A stretch of 64,000 nt of DNA from Nemopilema nomurai. Lineage: Eukaryota; Cnidaria; Scyphozoa; Rhizostomeae; Rhizostomatidae. The notes below the pieces were generated by a model that was not told where the DNA came from, ran no database searches, and was given only the letters and a program-made list of their open reading frames with translations. Shown here one piece after another: positions 22,061-34,410 of the stretch. Location of the stretch: assembly GCA_003864495.1 (NCBI GenBank), contig ML133454.1:276501-340500 (forward strand), read 5' to 3'. The translations under genes were made by a program, and so were the position numbers. Positions within the stretch are counted from its first letter, which is position 1. Every line of letters begins with the position of its first letter.

Positions 22061-25000
22061 AGATTCATGAAACGAAAACTAACTGGTCATGCACTCACAC
22101 TCGGGAAATGTTTCTACCAGATCCACTGCGTCTGCCCTGAATGATTACAGGCACACTATAAAATGCATTGGAAGTCGGTCGCGGCGAGAAGGCCTTAAGG
22201 CGCTCTTTCATATTCAAGTAACTGATTAGAATTCGGCAAAAGTCATTGAAATAAAGGAGGAAAGAAAGATAAGGCAGCTGAAAAACAAGAAATATTTGAA
22301 GAGGGATATCGGCAAGGCAAACACTGTTGTTTCAATATGCCTTTGTCATCGACGTGTTTTCTCCTTACGGGCCATTCTTGACAACCTTAACAGCGTTTGT
22401 TTCAATATCAACCAGACAGAGAACTGAATAGCTGATTACTTCAACAGCAAAAAGTAATAAAACCAATAGCAGTCAGTTTATGGCAAAATAATAGCTGATT
22501 TTCTTGCTGTCATCATTCTCACATTAGGGTTGCGAGCTACTGAAATTTCATTGGTGAACAAAACCTTTTATGGGTTACCAGTTGTCACCTCTATGGGTAA
22601 TACAGTTTGCTCGAATGACTGTTGATCGGATTACACTTAGGTTACTCTCGAAGGTTTCTTAAGAGATCTCTCAAGAGAAGCCCTCGTGGTACAGCAAAGA
22701 TAAATTGATATCGCTTAATTATGTTTGCGTAGGAACATAGCGCTAAACGTAACTTGCAATATGATGTGAAAATAGCCTTTGTTTCCTGTAATTCAATACT
22801 TCCTTTCGCGTATAACATGGCACCAGTAGTAGGTCGTCCCTCAAATTTTGTCATACTTCAAACGATATCTAGCTTGTAGCAACCTCAACACCATTACTAT
22901 AGTATATCCAACAGACAGGCACTTGATCAATCTGAAGTAATGTCCTGCCGTCATTACATCGACTGTATTTCCTTTCAGCTTTGGTTTACAATGCTTTCCC
23001 TAAAAGGGTATACTAGGGCGTCTTGAAGGCCCTTCCTAAACCAAACGATTTACAGTATCAGCGATATAATGAGATTCAAGTGGACTATTCCATGAAAAGG
23101 AATAAGTGGCTAAGCAAGACTAGTCAAGATCCCATCAAACTTTAGACGCAATAGAAGTACCAGAAAAGATATAAAAACTTTAGCATGGAAAGTTTCACCT
23201 TCACGGATCACTCATAACTGCACATTTTATACTCGAAAGCAAATTACACCCAGGAAAAAGTGATCCAGATGGCCATAGCAACAATTGATGAATAGGACAG
23301 AAGGCTTGTGTAATGCGAAGGACTATACCATCGCTTTACTGTAATTCAAAACGTAAACAGGTTACGTCACTGACTGCACGACTAAAATGTCATTGCCGCA
23401 TACCACAGTCGATGCATTACGTCACTGCCTATGAGATCCAGAATGCTTTCCAGTACGCCGTCATCTTACTAACTGCACCAGTTACCCACCTATGCCCATG
23501 GCTTGCATCCAGGCTAGGATTACTGGTATTCAATAATCAGCTAAGTCATACTGACCGGTAATCCCTGATTGGTAGCGTATGGGCTATTACGTTAATTCTT
23601 CAAATCACTTGCTCAAATTCATTTGCTTGTAGTGGCTGTCTTGGTTCATCTTGACTGGTCAAAACCCTCCCAATAGAGCATCAAAATCACACTCGCCATC
23701 AAGGCTATCTCGATTTGGCCTTCCTGGTTGTGCATATCCAGTTTCACTAGACATTTACTTCCAATTAAAAGTATCGAAAGGCCTGGTTAGAAATTTAAAA
23801 AACTGTACATGTGCCTCCCATTGGGGTTCAATTTCGAGCATGATAACGAGACTTTACGAAACAATATTGCCTCAGATTCAACTACAATTATGTTCAGATC
23901 TACGGAATAAGAGACCCATTAAAAGTCACTTTCTATGCTATTAGTTTTTATACGAAATATTTGTCTTAATTCATTAGATTAACAATTTTCTACGAATCTG
24001 GTTTGAAGACAGAATTCATATTATCAAAGGACAGGAAATCTGAAGTAATTTCAAGTTTGGGTTATTAACAGTTTTTGCACCAATTCCATCACTTTCTGGG
24101 CTTTTATTGTGCATTCAAGTCTCTAGGACTTCGTACGCACATTAGTTACTTTATCCGGTCTTACATACCCTAATCCATTTAGCTGACAGTAGGCTTTTGG
24201 TCATTAAAACCTTGAAAATCTATCTTTTTATTGACCAATTGATTGTCATGAATGAAATTTGTCGAGAAACCAAAAGTCACCAGCGCCGTCTTTAGAATAT
24301 ATTATGAATTCATATTATATCATGAATTTTGAACAGTGTTTAAAAAGTTCTGAGTCAATTGAAATCCATTTACGCGCTTTGAAAACAGGCTATGGAAGCG
24401 CAATATTGGAAGGATCAGATTCCTGATGGTTAATTAGTTTGTTAAATGATGATATTTAGAATATTCGCAAGGGAGGTTTGATAAAGCCCTAACAAAAGCA
24501 AGCAAGGAATGGTTACAGGGGCAAACCAAGGAGACAGAGTAACAAGAAACAAGGGATCAGACGAGCAGAGACGAATGAATGCTGCCCGTTCATTTAAAAT
24601 CACTTCAAAACTGGATCAATAGGAGACTCCAAGTCCTCTTAAGAAAACAAAGGCCGATAACCATAAGCTTCGGAGCAACGAAGCAAAATTCTAAAGCATT
24701 GAATGGGCAGCCTCCCTTCTCTCCATTGCGAGCAGCGTGCTATATCGAGAGAAGCTTTCTCGCATGTATCGAAGAGTGGTCTTAATATAGGAAATCTAAA
24801 ATAATGGCAGCTTCGATAACGTGGAGAAACCGAATCTGAGTATCGTCAGCTTCAATGTTGTAAAGGCCATCAGTAGATATATGACTGTTGGTTTACGCCC
24901 TTAAAGGCAAACAAGGTTGCGGTATTGGCTCCTAGTCAAGCCCACGACACTGCGCTGACTGGGGTCTATTTCGCGCAGGTGATTCGATACTCGATTACTG

Positions 25001-28000
25001 GAGCTACAATGCCAGAAGGACTGTAGTGCATAAATGAGGACTAGGTTCACATGAGAAACATGGTTCACAATGTAAGAGTGGTTCATTGTACCAGCAGCTT
25101 GTGCAAACGTCATTAGCGACTAGAGCAAAACATTTTACTAGAACAATTAACAGAAATGCGAATTAGAAGGTGAGGGTGGGTAAAAAATAGAGATAGTTAG
25201 ATGGCATACTGTGTTGCTCGGTTCACAAGACTTTTTTATGTTCACCACCGACGCTATTGCAGTCGAAATTCATAGATTGTTGATGAACCTAAAATTTGCG
25301 GGCTTGGCTCACAGCAACAAATGATGGGCACATACAAAAGCAGCGTAATATTAAAGAAAAGCAACAGGACTATACAGTGAGAGTCGCTGTGAGAGCAGAA
25401 ACTGATCGTTTATTGAATGCTTGAAACATAAAATTGTCTCTTTCTAGAAATATAAAATAAATGAAACTTAGAATAAACGGGTCAAGCATGCAATTGTAAA
25501 TGCAAGCATCCGCCTATGCAACAGATACTTGAAACAAAATACTGTGCCAATTTAAATTCCGATTTGACAGCTAACAAGGCAAAAGCTATTACATATGAAA
25601 TAATATTGGGATATATCTTGTATTGAAGATTGACGGTTGGAACATTTGAGTTTGCAAACGGCTTTCGAATGGCTTTTGCGACGTTACAGCTGGAATAACA
25701 CGAGCCTTGCCAAAACACATGCAGCTATCAATTAAAGTACTCTTTAGATGCCGTTCGAATGAGGAGGAGTTTGTACAACTGCAAAGCGGCCTCTTTAACA
25801 TGGCGGTGACTTGCCTTTAAAACTGCCTTCTACTCTTTTATTGTGTATGTCCTTAAAAGCTTGCCAATTGATGTCCGTAAACATGAATCTTTTCGTTTCA
25901 AACGGAATAAACGATCTCTTTTGCTATCAGGAAACATGCAAAGAAATGGTAAACAGAGTTTTTATCTTGAAGAAATACATCAGCATTGTTTCGGTTGTAG
26001 ATACATTAGCTGGTGCATACAAACAAGTGCATGTAGAAGAAATTAAAAATTAAACAATTATCCCATTCTAAAATTAAAACCTGATGAAATCAAGGCTTTA
26101 GTTTGGGTTCTATTAACAATAGACTTGCTACCCTTGCACTTCGTAAGTTGTCCGGAATAAAACATTCACTTAAAGTTACAAGTAAATCATTATCGCTGAA
26201 ACAACCTCAGTATGGTCAATTCTTAATTTCCATAATTCATACTCCTATCAGCCCTGTATCCATCACATATTTTATTCCTACGCTTTCCATATGAAGCGAT
26301 GAAAAAACAATATAGAGTCATTGTGTGAAGGAATTAAGCTTAACATGGCGAAGTATACTTGAATGTAGAGTAGAAAGTTAAAGATTTGATAAAATTTTTT
26401 GAGAGCCTTCGTAACAAGATTGAATTGTCTCACAGAAGATTGGTCAACCCTTCGGAAAAATTAGAAAAAAGAAAGTTTAAAGATTCTGTTTGATGTTTAA
26501 ATGGAAAGGGAGAAGCTCAATCAAGAACTTATAAAAATAAACTTAGATGTAGACCTAATGGCAGCAACATGTTAACCTATTAAAAACAAAAGTGCTGAGT
26601 AGATTGTTTAATAGTTGTTATATCAAAAGCAATGTAAATCTTTAATATTTGATTTCTCACATGTATTTGAAATATGTAAAGACTTTGACATTCACTTGTG
26701 CCAAACAATTAATAATGTATTTGATATGATCAAGTCTGACATTTACAGCTAACCAGGAAAAATCAGCACTAATCTGATTACTATCATCAGATGTTCCTTC
26801 AGTTGACATTGTATCTATATTTGGTCTTGTTTACACAGATGAAACATATTAAAACATATGAATGAGCAAACTATGGGGCTCATATCGATTTATAAGAATA
26901 GTAGCTCTAATGATCTTGGAAAGGAGCAAAAGCTGTACACCGAAAGAAAATCACAATTTCTATAAAAAATGTTTCAACTAAGCCCAGATAGTGATTAACT
27001 ATGACTGGAAAGGTTTGACTAGGAAAGGAAGAAAAATTTGTGGCAACAGTAATTACCAAAATAATGACTGGCTATGATTCTAGAGACTTCCCTTCGCATG
27101 AATTACGAGAAGTGCTGTAGAAACAGGACACCATTGGAAAATTTTCTGTTTGAGCAGAAGAGACCATTGGCAGACTTCTAGATCTGCTTCTTTTCTTAAT
27201 TATAGCACTCCACTATCACTGATTCGCAGACTGGTATAACTAGCCTTCAGGATACCTCTCTTTGGTCATGTCCCTAGCCTCTGCGAAGGCGTAGCAAAGT
27301 ACGTCTTTCATTGCTGCATCATGACGTGTTTACAGGAAGAGAAGCCGGGCGGATATGCTTGCTGGAGGATTTCCAGCCACAAATTAGCACAATACTAAAC
27401 GCTGGCACATGAACACAATCAGGTTATTGGTGATGCAATGCACATAAACCCTATATCTGGAATAGGGAAGGTCAGGCCGCCTCCGTCCTATTGGTTGCAA
27501 CAGTTTGGATTACGTTTGAGCAGATGAGTGGACAGTAGCTGGTTGACGTGGAAGGACAGTGCCAGCTTGAAGGTAATAATAGAGTTCTGTGATAGAATGT
27601 GAGAGTATTCTACCTTAGCGACATGCAGGGTGTATTGTTGGCGATTTCTATAGAAAAATGAAACAGAGCTTCTGGATTTAAGATCCACGGCAGATGTGAA
27701 TGAATGCAGATTGGAGATGAGATCGTATTGTTTAAGGTATCTGTTGCTACAATTTGACAAATTTAATATCAGTCGAGCGGCGTTTTGCAACAACCAAACA
27801 CAAACAGCCAAAAAGGATTGATTTGTGTCAATGAAGACCGACGAATAGAGCCGAAGAAGCGAGCTGGATTAGTTAGGACAAACTTTGCTAGTGTTTTGTA
27901 TTTTCATTGCTTGGAGAGCATAGTAATTGTGATCTTTAATCCACTAATGTATACATAAATACCACACAAAGGCTTATTACTCGCTATTGTTTGTAGCGCT

Positions 28001-30094
28001 AGTTTGTTTTTAAGTTGGAAAAGGCTAAGCAAATATTAGCCATTAAGCGTTTGAATGCTGACCAAGACATTCTCGAAAACAGAACAAGATTAATTTTACT
28101 AAACAAATTTCACGTTTGAACTTATTCTCAGTAACCAATCAATGTAACATCTTTCGGTAACACAGTCATGAGGCCTGTTGGGCAGAAAGCTTAGATCTCT
28201 GTGCATACTGACACGATTTTAAAGCAAAAAAGGGATTCAACACAATTAATAACTTCAGCACGCGGTGAACTTCTTAAGGCGAAAGAGCCATGCATTCAAT
28301 AGCTCTCAACGAGGTTAAACTTTTATGCAATTCCGCTTCCAGACGGTAGAAGCGAGGAAGATGTGCTCTTTGAGGTCATCAGGATAGTCCCAGGCCAGCT
28401 AGCCATTGACGTAGTCTTCACGCACCGACAAGCACTGTAATGTACTAAATTCTAATCGAGAACTCCTTCGTTATCTGACACTCATTCAATCACATATGTC
28501 ACTTATTTTAGGACAGATCCTGTTTTAGGCCAAATAGCCAAAAGTTTTAGGCCAAAGTTTTCTTCAATCATATATGCGACAAAAACATGAGAAAATCAAG
28601 CACAGAACGTATTCGTAATAAATAAAAAGCATTTCTACTTGCTAAAGTCATATTTTGAAATTCATTTCTAAAGCAAACTTGGGTAACGTCATAATATTGA
28701 GTTTAAGGGAACTTTTTCAGGTCCAAAAATGACAATAAGAGGCGAAGCTCTTCTATTATACATCAAGTACATCTTCACGAAAGGAGCTTTTCTTGCCCCT
28801 TTTTTACTTACCCGCCAATCAGTACCGATAAAAGGATAAATTTCGTATTCAAGGCCAGTCCATTACCAAAAAGTATCACCCTCATACAACACTTGTTCGG
28901 CCGTTTTTGGCACCTGCAGCAAATTCAGTTCAATTTCCACACAAAACTTTCTGCCAGTCAACTGGTAGCAACAATAAACTCCTATTAATGTGAATTAGGA
29001 TAATTATATCATGTATGCACCATTCGTTGGAGCAAAAAGCCCGACCCAATGTTGTCAATTCGCAGGCGCTTTGATAATGAAGCAATCTATACGAAATCTA
29101 TAGGTTATAAATTCCTTAGGTCAAAACCGCAATTGATGTGTCAAGGTATGCTCCAAAAATACAGTGTTCCCACAACTCTCTCACATGAATTTGTTGAATA
29201 ATAAATAAATAACTACACTGTCAGCGATTCTATATTTATCATATCTCCCCTCAATCAAACACATCCTGGTAGTACTTCTGTATCGATACAACTCCAAAGT
29301 GCTGGTCTCTTCTCACCAGTACTATTACATATGATTCCAAACAGGCAGGGAACGACTCTATGTTACATTGTCTTGCGTGTATGAATCTACGGCATATCTA
29401 TTGACACTGAAGGGGCCAAGTTCTTGTTTCAGTTCTTGCATAAATATCGTTGAAGAAAACGATCAAAAAGTGCATCAGACCATCTTTATTTGTTAAACAA
29501 TGATGAAACGTGAAGGATGCCATATTATGCTCCTGCTTGTTCTCTAGCTAACAGCAAAAATAAAAATAGTGAAGGAAAAAAGTTCTTCTTCTCATTGGAA
29601 TTATCTATACAAGCTCAGAAGATGATCTGATAGTGTTTTGAGAGCATATTCCAGAGTCTGGGCTTGCCATCATGTTCGTTATATTGGTGTACTTTGGCAC
29701 CCTAGCTTTATGCTGGTTGTATAGGTGTTCTCGCGTTCAGGCCTAAGATGTCGAAACTGAACTTAATGGAGGCTGCAAAACCCTGCTGCGTAGAGATTGC
29801 GAAGACGCTGCACAGGACGCGAGTATCTTGTAGTAGTTAGGCCAATCACAGCAAAGACTTTTGAGCAGCATTTAGAGAGGCAAATTACAACAAATCATAT
29901 CTGCGTAAAAACTAGGAATAAAAATTGATATTCAAAGAGCAAAGGATGCGTTGCACACATTCGTCCATTTGTGAAAAGAAATATGCGTTCTACGTTTTGT
30001 ATTATAGCAAATCAAGTTGATTTCACTATGGCAAATCGTCTCTGCCAAGACCAACAAGATCAATACCACGTCAAGCGGAATCTTGTTCATGCAG
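22061..30094. other. AT-rich DNA, no supported gene
   Basis: About 8 kb in which open frames stay near or below about 107 codons without domains. A 12-bp palindrome (TATGAATTCATA) lies near 24.3 kb. I see no RNA gene, long repeat or mobile-element terminus. Confidence 0.45.
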
Positions 30095-30148
30095 GAGAAC
30101 ACACTGGCAGGAGAATTGTATTTTCGTACGCAAACAAAGTACAAAGCA
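30095..30148 (+). other. Candidate exon (54 nt), plus strand
   Basis: The acceptor is ATCTTGTTCATGCAG and the donor is AAAGCA|GTAAGA. In the 1-nt-entry frame the peptide is RTHWQENCIFVRKQSTK, with a 2-nt exit. It would join in phase either to a strong acceptor 81 nt downstream (about 30230, giving VENRREEQHF and a stop) or to the candidate exon at 31219. It overlaps a 104-codon open frame (29971-30282) in another frame, so the status is uncertain. Confidence 0.22.
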
Positions 30149-31218
30149 GTAAGAGAAGGTATACAAGCGAGTTGTTGCGGAATCAAAGGGTGAAATTGCA
30201 AACTAGAATCATCCTGCAAAAATCTCACCTTTCAATACCTTTTCATAGTGTAGAGAATCGACGAGAAGAGCAACACTTCTAAGCACGTGGCGATAAGTTT
30301 GTGCATCAAATGGTACAGCAAATCACGGTGTTCGTTGAACTTCACTTTATCCAAAGCTAGTGTGATTTGAAATGGCAGACTCAGAGTCAAACACTTTCAT
30401 TTAATGTTTTAAATTAAAGCCAACGACATTAGGAAACGCTCAAAGCTGTGAATTCATGGAATGCGGTCTGCTGAATTTCGCCATCATTGGTTTGCTTTGA
30501 GAAAAGCAACAAACTAGCGAGGATTTAACTAGAAGAAGTTAATCGATTGGAGGTGACAAGAAAAAATTTGCACGATTAGAGAGATTACGGGAGATGTACT
30601 TAATGTAAATAGTTCGAAAGATTTCTTTTCGCCCCAATTCTCAGCTAGAAATTCTCATTTGCGAAATCAAGAAATGTGATCTTTAAACACACATGTTTTG
30701 AATTGATACGTTTCCAATTACAACTCAAATACTATGGGGAAGATTACCTTTCATTAAGTTTGTGAGATCTTGATGGCTGAATGTGTTTGGCATCATGATT
30801 AGGATAACATTCGTTTCAAAGAAATCTTTAACAGTCTACGTAAATATATTCTGTAGGGTATCAAAACAGTCATCCAAGAAGCAAATCAAATTAGGCAAAA
30901 GACTATGAGATTTTAACGATGTTTCTCTGGTTTAATAAGCCATCTTCTGAAGAAAATGATGATCGATCATATCTATGAAAATTAAATATTAACCAGCTCA
31001 AATCTCTGATGCATCTATGCTTTTGACACCATCTAACACTAGACAGAAAACAAAGAAAAAAGTTTTCGCTGTCATGTATTGAATAAGTTTTAAATTTAAG
31101 TAACATAATTCGGAAATTGGTATAAATTTAGATAACAGTAGCAGCAAGCAGCAGCAGAAGATAATAATTATGCCCTTTAAATATAGCAAATACGGTAATG
31201 CATCATTTTTGCTATCAG

Positions 31219-31278
31219 AAGCAATGCTAAACTTGAACATATCAAATCTACTACTAATCCATCATGTGGACCCAATAG
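31219..31278 (+). other. Candidate exon (60 nt), plus strand
   Basis: The acceptor is CATTTTTGCTATCAG and the donor is CCCAATAG|GTGAGC, both strong. The 1-nt-entry frame reads SNAKLEHIKSTTNPSCGPN, with a 2-nt exit, phase-compatible with 30095-30148. A second frame is also open. No downstream partner is convincing. No family is recognised. Confidence 0.25.
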
Positions 31279-34200
31279 GTGAGCGCAAACCAGGAGAAAA
31301 ACTTTCCAAACACTACGAGCCCCACCGACGGTCGTTCTCGAAATGATGCTAAAGGCAATTAGAAGAGGCAACGCACAGCATAACTTGAGGCACACAATGC
31401 CGTAAGTTATCTTGCGTGGGATCAAAATGGAGTGCAGGAGAGACTTACAAAGTGTCTGTGAACGAAACATGAACTAGGAAACAGGTTTACCGAGAATCCT
31501 GAGCATGATTCGTCTCCCACATGCCGAAATGACTGGTCTGTGAGATAGATGCATGAGGGTGAAAATGAGTAGGCTATAGTGCACTCCGAAGTTGCTTTAG
31601 CCTTAAGAAAAATGGTATCCCTAAACAGGAAAATGCAATATGGCAGCAAAGTACTTTAAGATCAAGTTAGCGCTATTTTGCTCTACAGCTCGCAGAAAAA
31701 CACTTTAGTAATGGCGTTTTCAATGTAGACTTTGATAGCTTAAGGGTAGAAGCCTTATAACCATGATCACATCTGCTTTTCAAAGATGTGAACAAAAGAC
31801 TTCAAAATTTATGAAGCACAACCATTATGGTTATTTCTAGACATCAAATACTGGCACTAGCAAACATTCGGCAACTAAAACCAATTAACTTCACTTGAAC
31901 CCAAAAGCATTTTTAAACCCATTTGAAGTAAGCTACAGTTACAAAGATGGCATCAAAGTTTTTGGAAAAGAGAATCTTGCTGGCTAACGCCTAATGCAAG
32001 AACGCTCTTTTCAAGAGTCGCTTTTTAAAGAATTTTTCATAAAAAGTAGCAAATTGGAAAGTAAATATTGATACTTTGAAAAAACCTTTCGAAATTGAAG
32101 ATAAAAAAGAAAAATTTACTTAGGGTCCAACGTTTCTTTATATGAATAAAGCTGTATTTACTTAGAAACAGTTAAGTAGACTTTGAAGTCGGACATAACA
32201 ATAACTCTGCCAAAAATATTTATATTAATAGTTTTAAGATTAAAAGGAGAAATGATCAACATAAGAAAATTGTCTGGTTGTCTTGCTCCATAAAGCAATT
32301 CGGTCAGCATGCTTCGACTATGTTTATTTTAGTTTCATGTCTGTTCATTAACAGTTTTCAATAGACTTGCCAACAAGGCAAAAACATAGTTACGCCCATG
32401 CAAGTGCTAGAACACTTGCAGTGCCTTCTTTGCATTCATTCTTAACTGTATTCAGCCAATACAACAGTGGCGTCTGTTTACTGTTTCCCTGGCTACTTAG
32501 CAAAGTAAATATGCATCAATTGAACACCGAAAAGACAGCAAACAGATGAGTAAGGACAATGCCAAATGGCGTCAAAACAAAACAGCTATTAAGGTGTCAA
32601 GACCTATTTAACAATTACCTGTTTTTATTTCTTAGAAGCAAGGTATCGGTTCAAGCACTTCCAAGCAGTGAAATGAATTTTCATGCAGGGGGGATAATTA
32701 GCTTAAACTCAATACATCTAGAACATGAAAACTTGTCAAATACAAGGAAAACAAAATGATAGCTCTTTATTAAAAGCAGCGTTTGGGATTGGATACAACG
32801 ATAAGCAATACTTGTCCTGAAGAAGATTATAAGCTACATCTGCATGTTATCAGGGGCATCAATCAACATTCTGCAATAAATTCGGTTTGTGGAAAAACGC
32901 TGGCATTAGCCGCAACATACATTGACTCTTTGCGGTGCGTGTTCTGACCTTACAAAGCCACTAAACTGCTTCGTACGGTAAAAGAGACGTAGAAAAGGAA
33001 TGCAGATGCGTAAGGCAAGTACGGCCTAACACTCCTCCTTGGCCAAAAGAGAGAGTAACACCTCAACGAAATAGCGACACGTATCAATCGAGTTTGCGAA
33101 TAAGAACCAATGTTACCTTGCTAGGGGCTAAAGCAGAATCACACGATAAGTGTCTCGGCCTCAGTATTGCTTCGCAAATTTGAGCAAATTTGATGCTTCG
33201 TCAAAACATAGAACACAAACCAGTGCAAAGACATGTTCGTCAAATGCAATTCAATTCACTATTGTACGGTGGAAGGCGTCTCTTCGATTTGAATATCGAC
33301 TTCAACTTGACAGGTCAGGCACATGAGGATAGAATAGGGCAGAAAAACCCGGCTTGAACTTACTTTTTTATCGAGCTGCCTGCAATGGATGCACGTCTTC
33401 GATGAAAAGCTAGCCACGAACCGTGCGTTCCCGTTAGACAGGCACAAAGTATTGACGGGCAAAACCACAAAGGCTGGGAACCGCTCTAGGGACGCTTCCT
33501 GTACACCCAGCCTGCATTTCAAGTGCAATACATAGGACACGTGCCAATGAGTTCGGCTGTGCTGCCCTGAAGCCAATTCAATCATCAATCAAGATGATAA
33601 ACGCATTCTTGTGTGGCCTGGATCGGGCTCTGCTGATGTTCAACACATGGCCGAAACTCGCAACAATCGCCATAACATTAATAACGGCCAAATAAATAAA
33701 GATCGACTGAATTTTAGTTGACTTTACATTGCGTGGATTTGTCTATGAGAAGAACGGATGCGGAAGCATCTTAAAGCACTTTTGGTTAAACAAGTTCCTG
33801 CATGTTATTAATTCAAACCGTATTCATGTAAGGCGCAAATGCATAAAGACTAAAGGAAAATAGCATTAGATGCAAAAGCTTTATAAGAAGTGCAATTAAT
33901 TAGCTTAAAACTGGAAGTTGACAGAACAAACTACACATTCTTACAAGATCAAATTTATAAGAAAACCAGCTTCTTTCGAAAAGAAATTGAAGGAAGTCAC
34001 CATTGGTCTACAATGCCCTGAAGCATACAGTATCTTTTGTCTGAGTTGCTTAAATATATAAGAAAAGTTTTAAGACGATCCACCCTTTTTCCCAAGGAAA
34101 TTGAGAACAGCATAGGATGAATGTTTACTTCTTCGTCTATGTGGAAATGATGTAATTAAAGTTCATTAACAGATTTCTCGCAAATAAAATGCAAGCAAAA

Positions 34201-34368
34201 TCTCTAATCGCGCTGTTGATAGAAAGAAAAATATTTGGCCTGCCGCATAGAACTTTGTTATAGACATAAACACCAACCAAGCAACATTTGGTGTAATTTT
34301 TGAAAAAGAAGAGAATGAAAAGATCCTTTGCTTCTACAAAATGGAGGAACAACAAGCATCAACCTATC
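31279..34368. other. AT-rich DNA, no supported gene
   Basis: Short open frames only. The region near 33250-33590 is somewhat GC-richer and open on the minus strand for 109 codons without a recognisable domain. Confidence 0.4.
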
Positions 34369-34410
34369 TTGTTGCTTAATTACTATCAACAAGCAGTAAT
34401 TAAGCAACAA
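34369..34410. repeat. Perfect 16-bp inverted repeat with 10-nt spacer
   Basis: TTGTTGCTTAATTACT (34369-34384) is exactly complementary to AGTAATTAAGCAACAA (34395-34410), with ATCAACAAGC between. A partial third copy (AATTAAGC) follows. It could be the remnant of a short foldback/MITE-like element or a local inversion duplication. No target-site duplication is evident. Confidence 0.85.
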
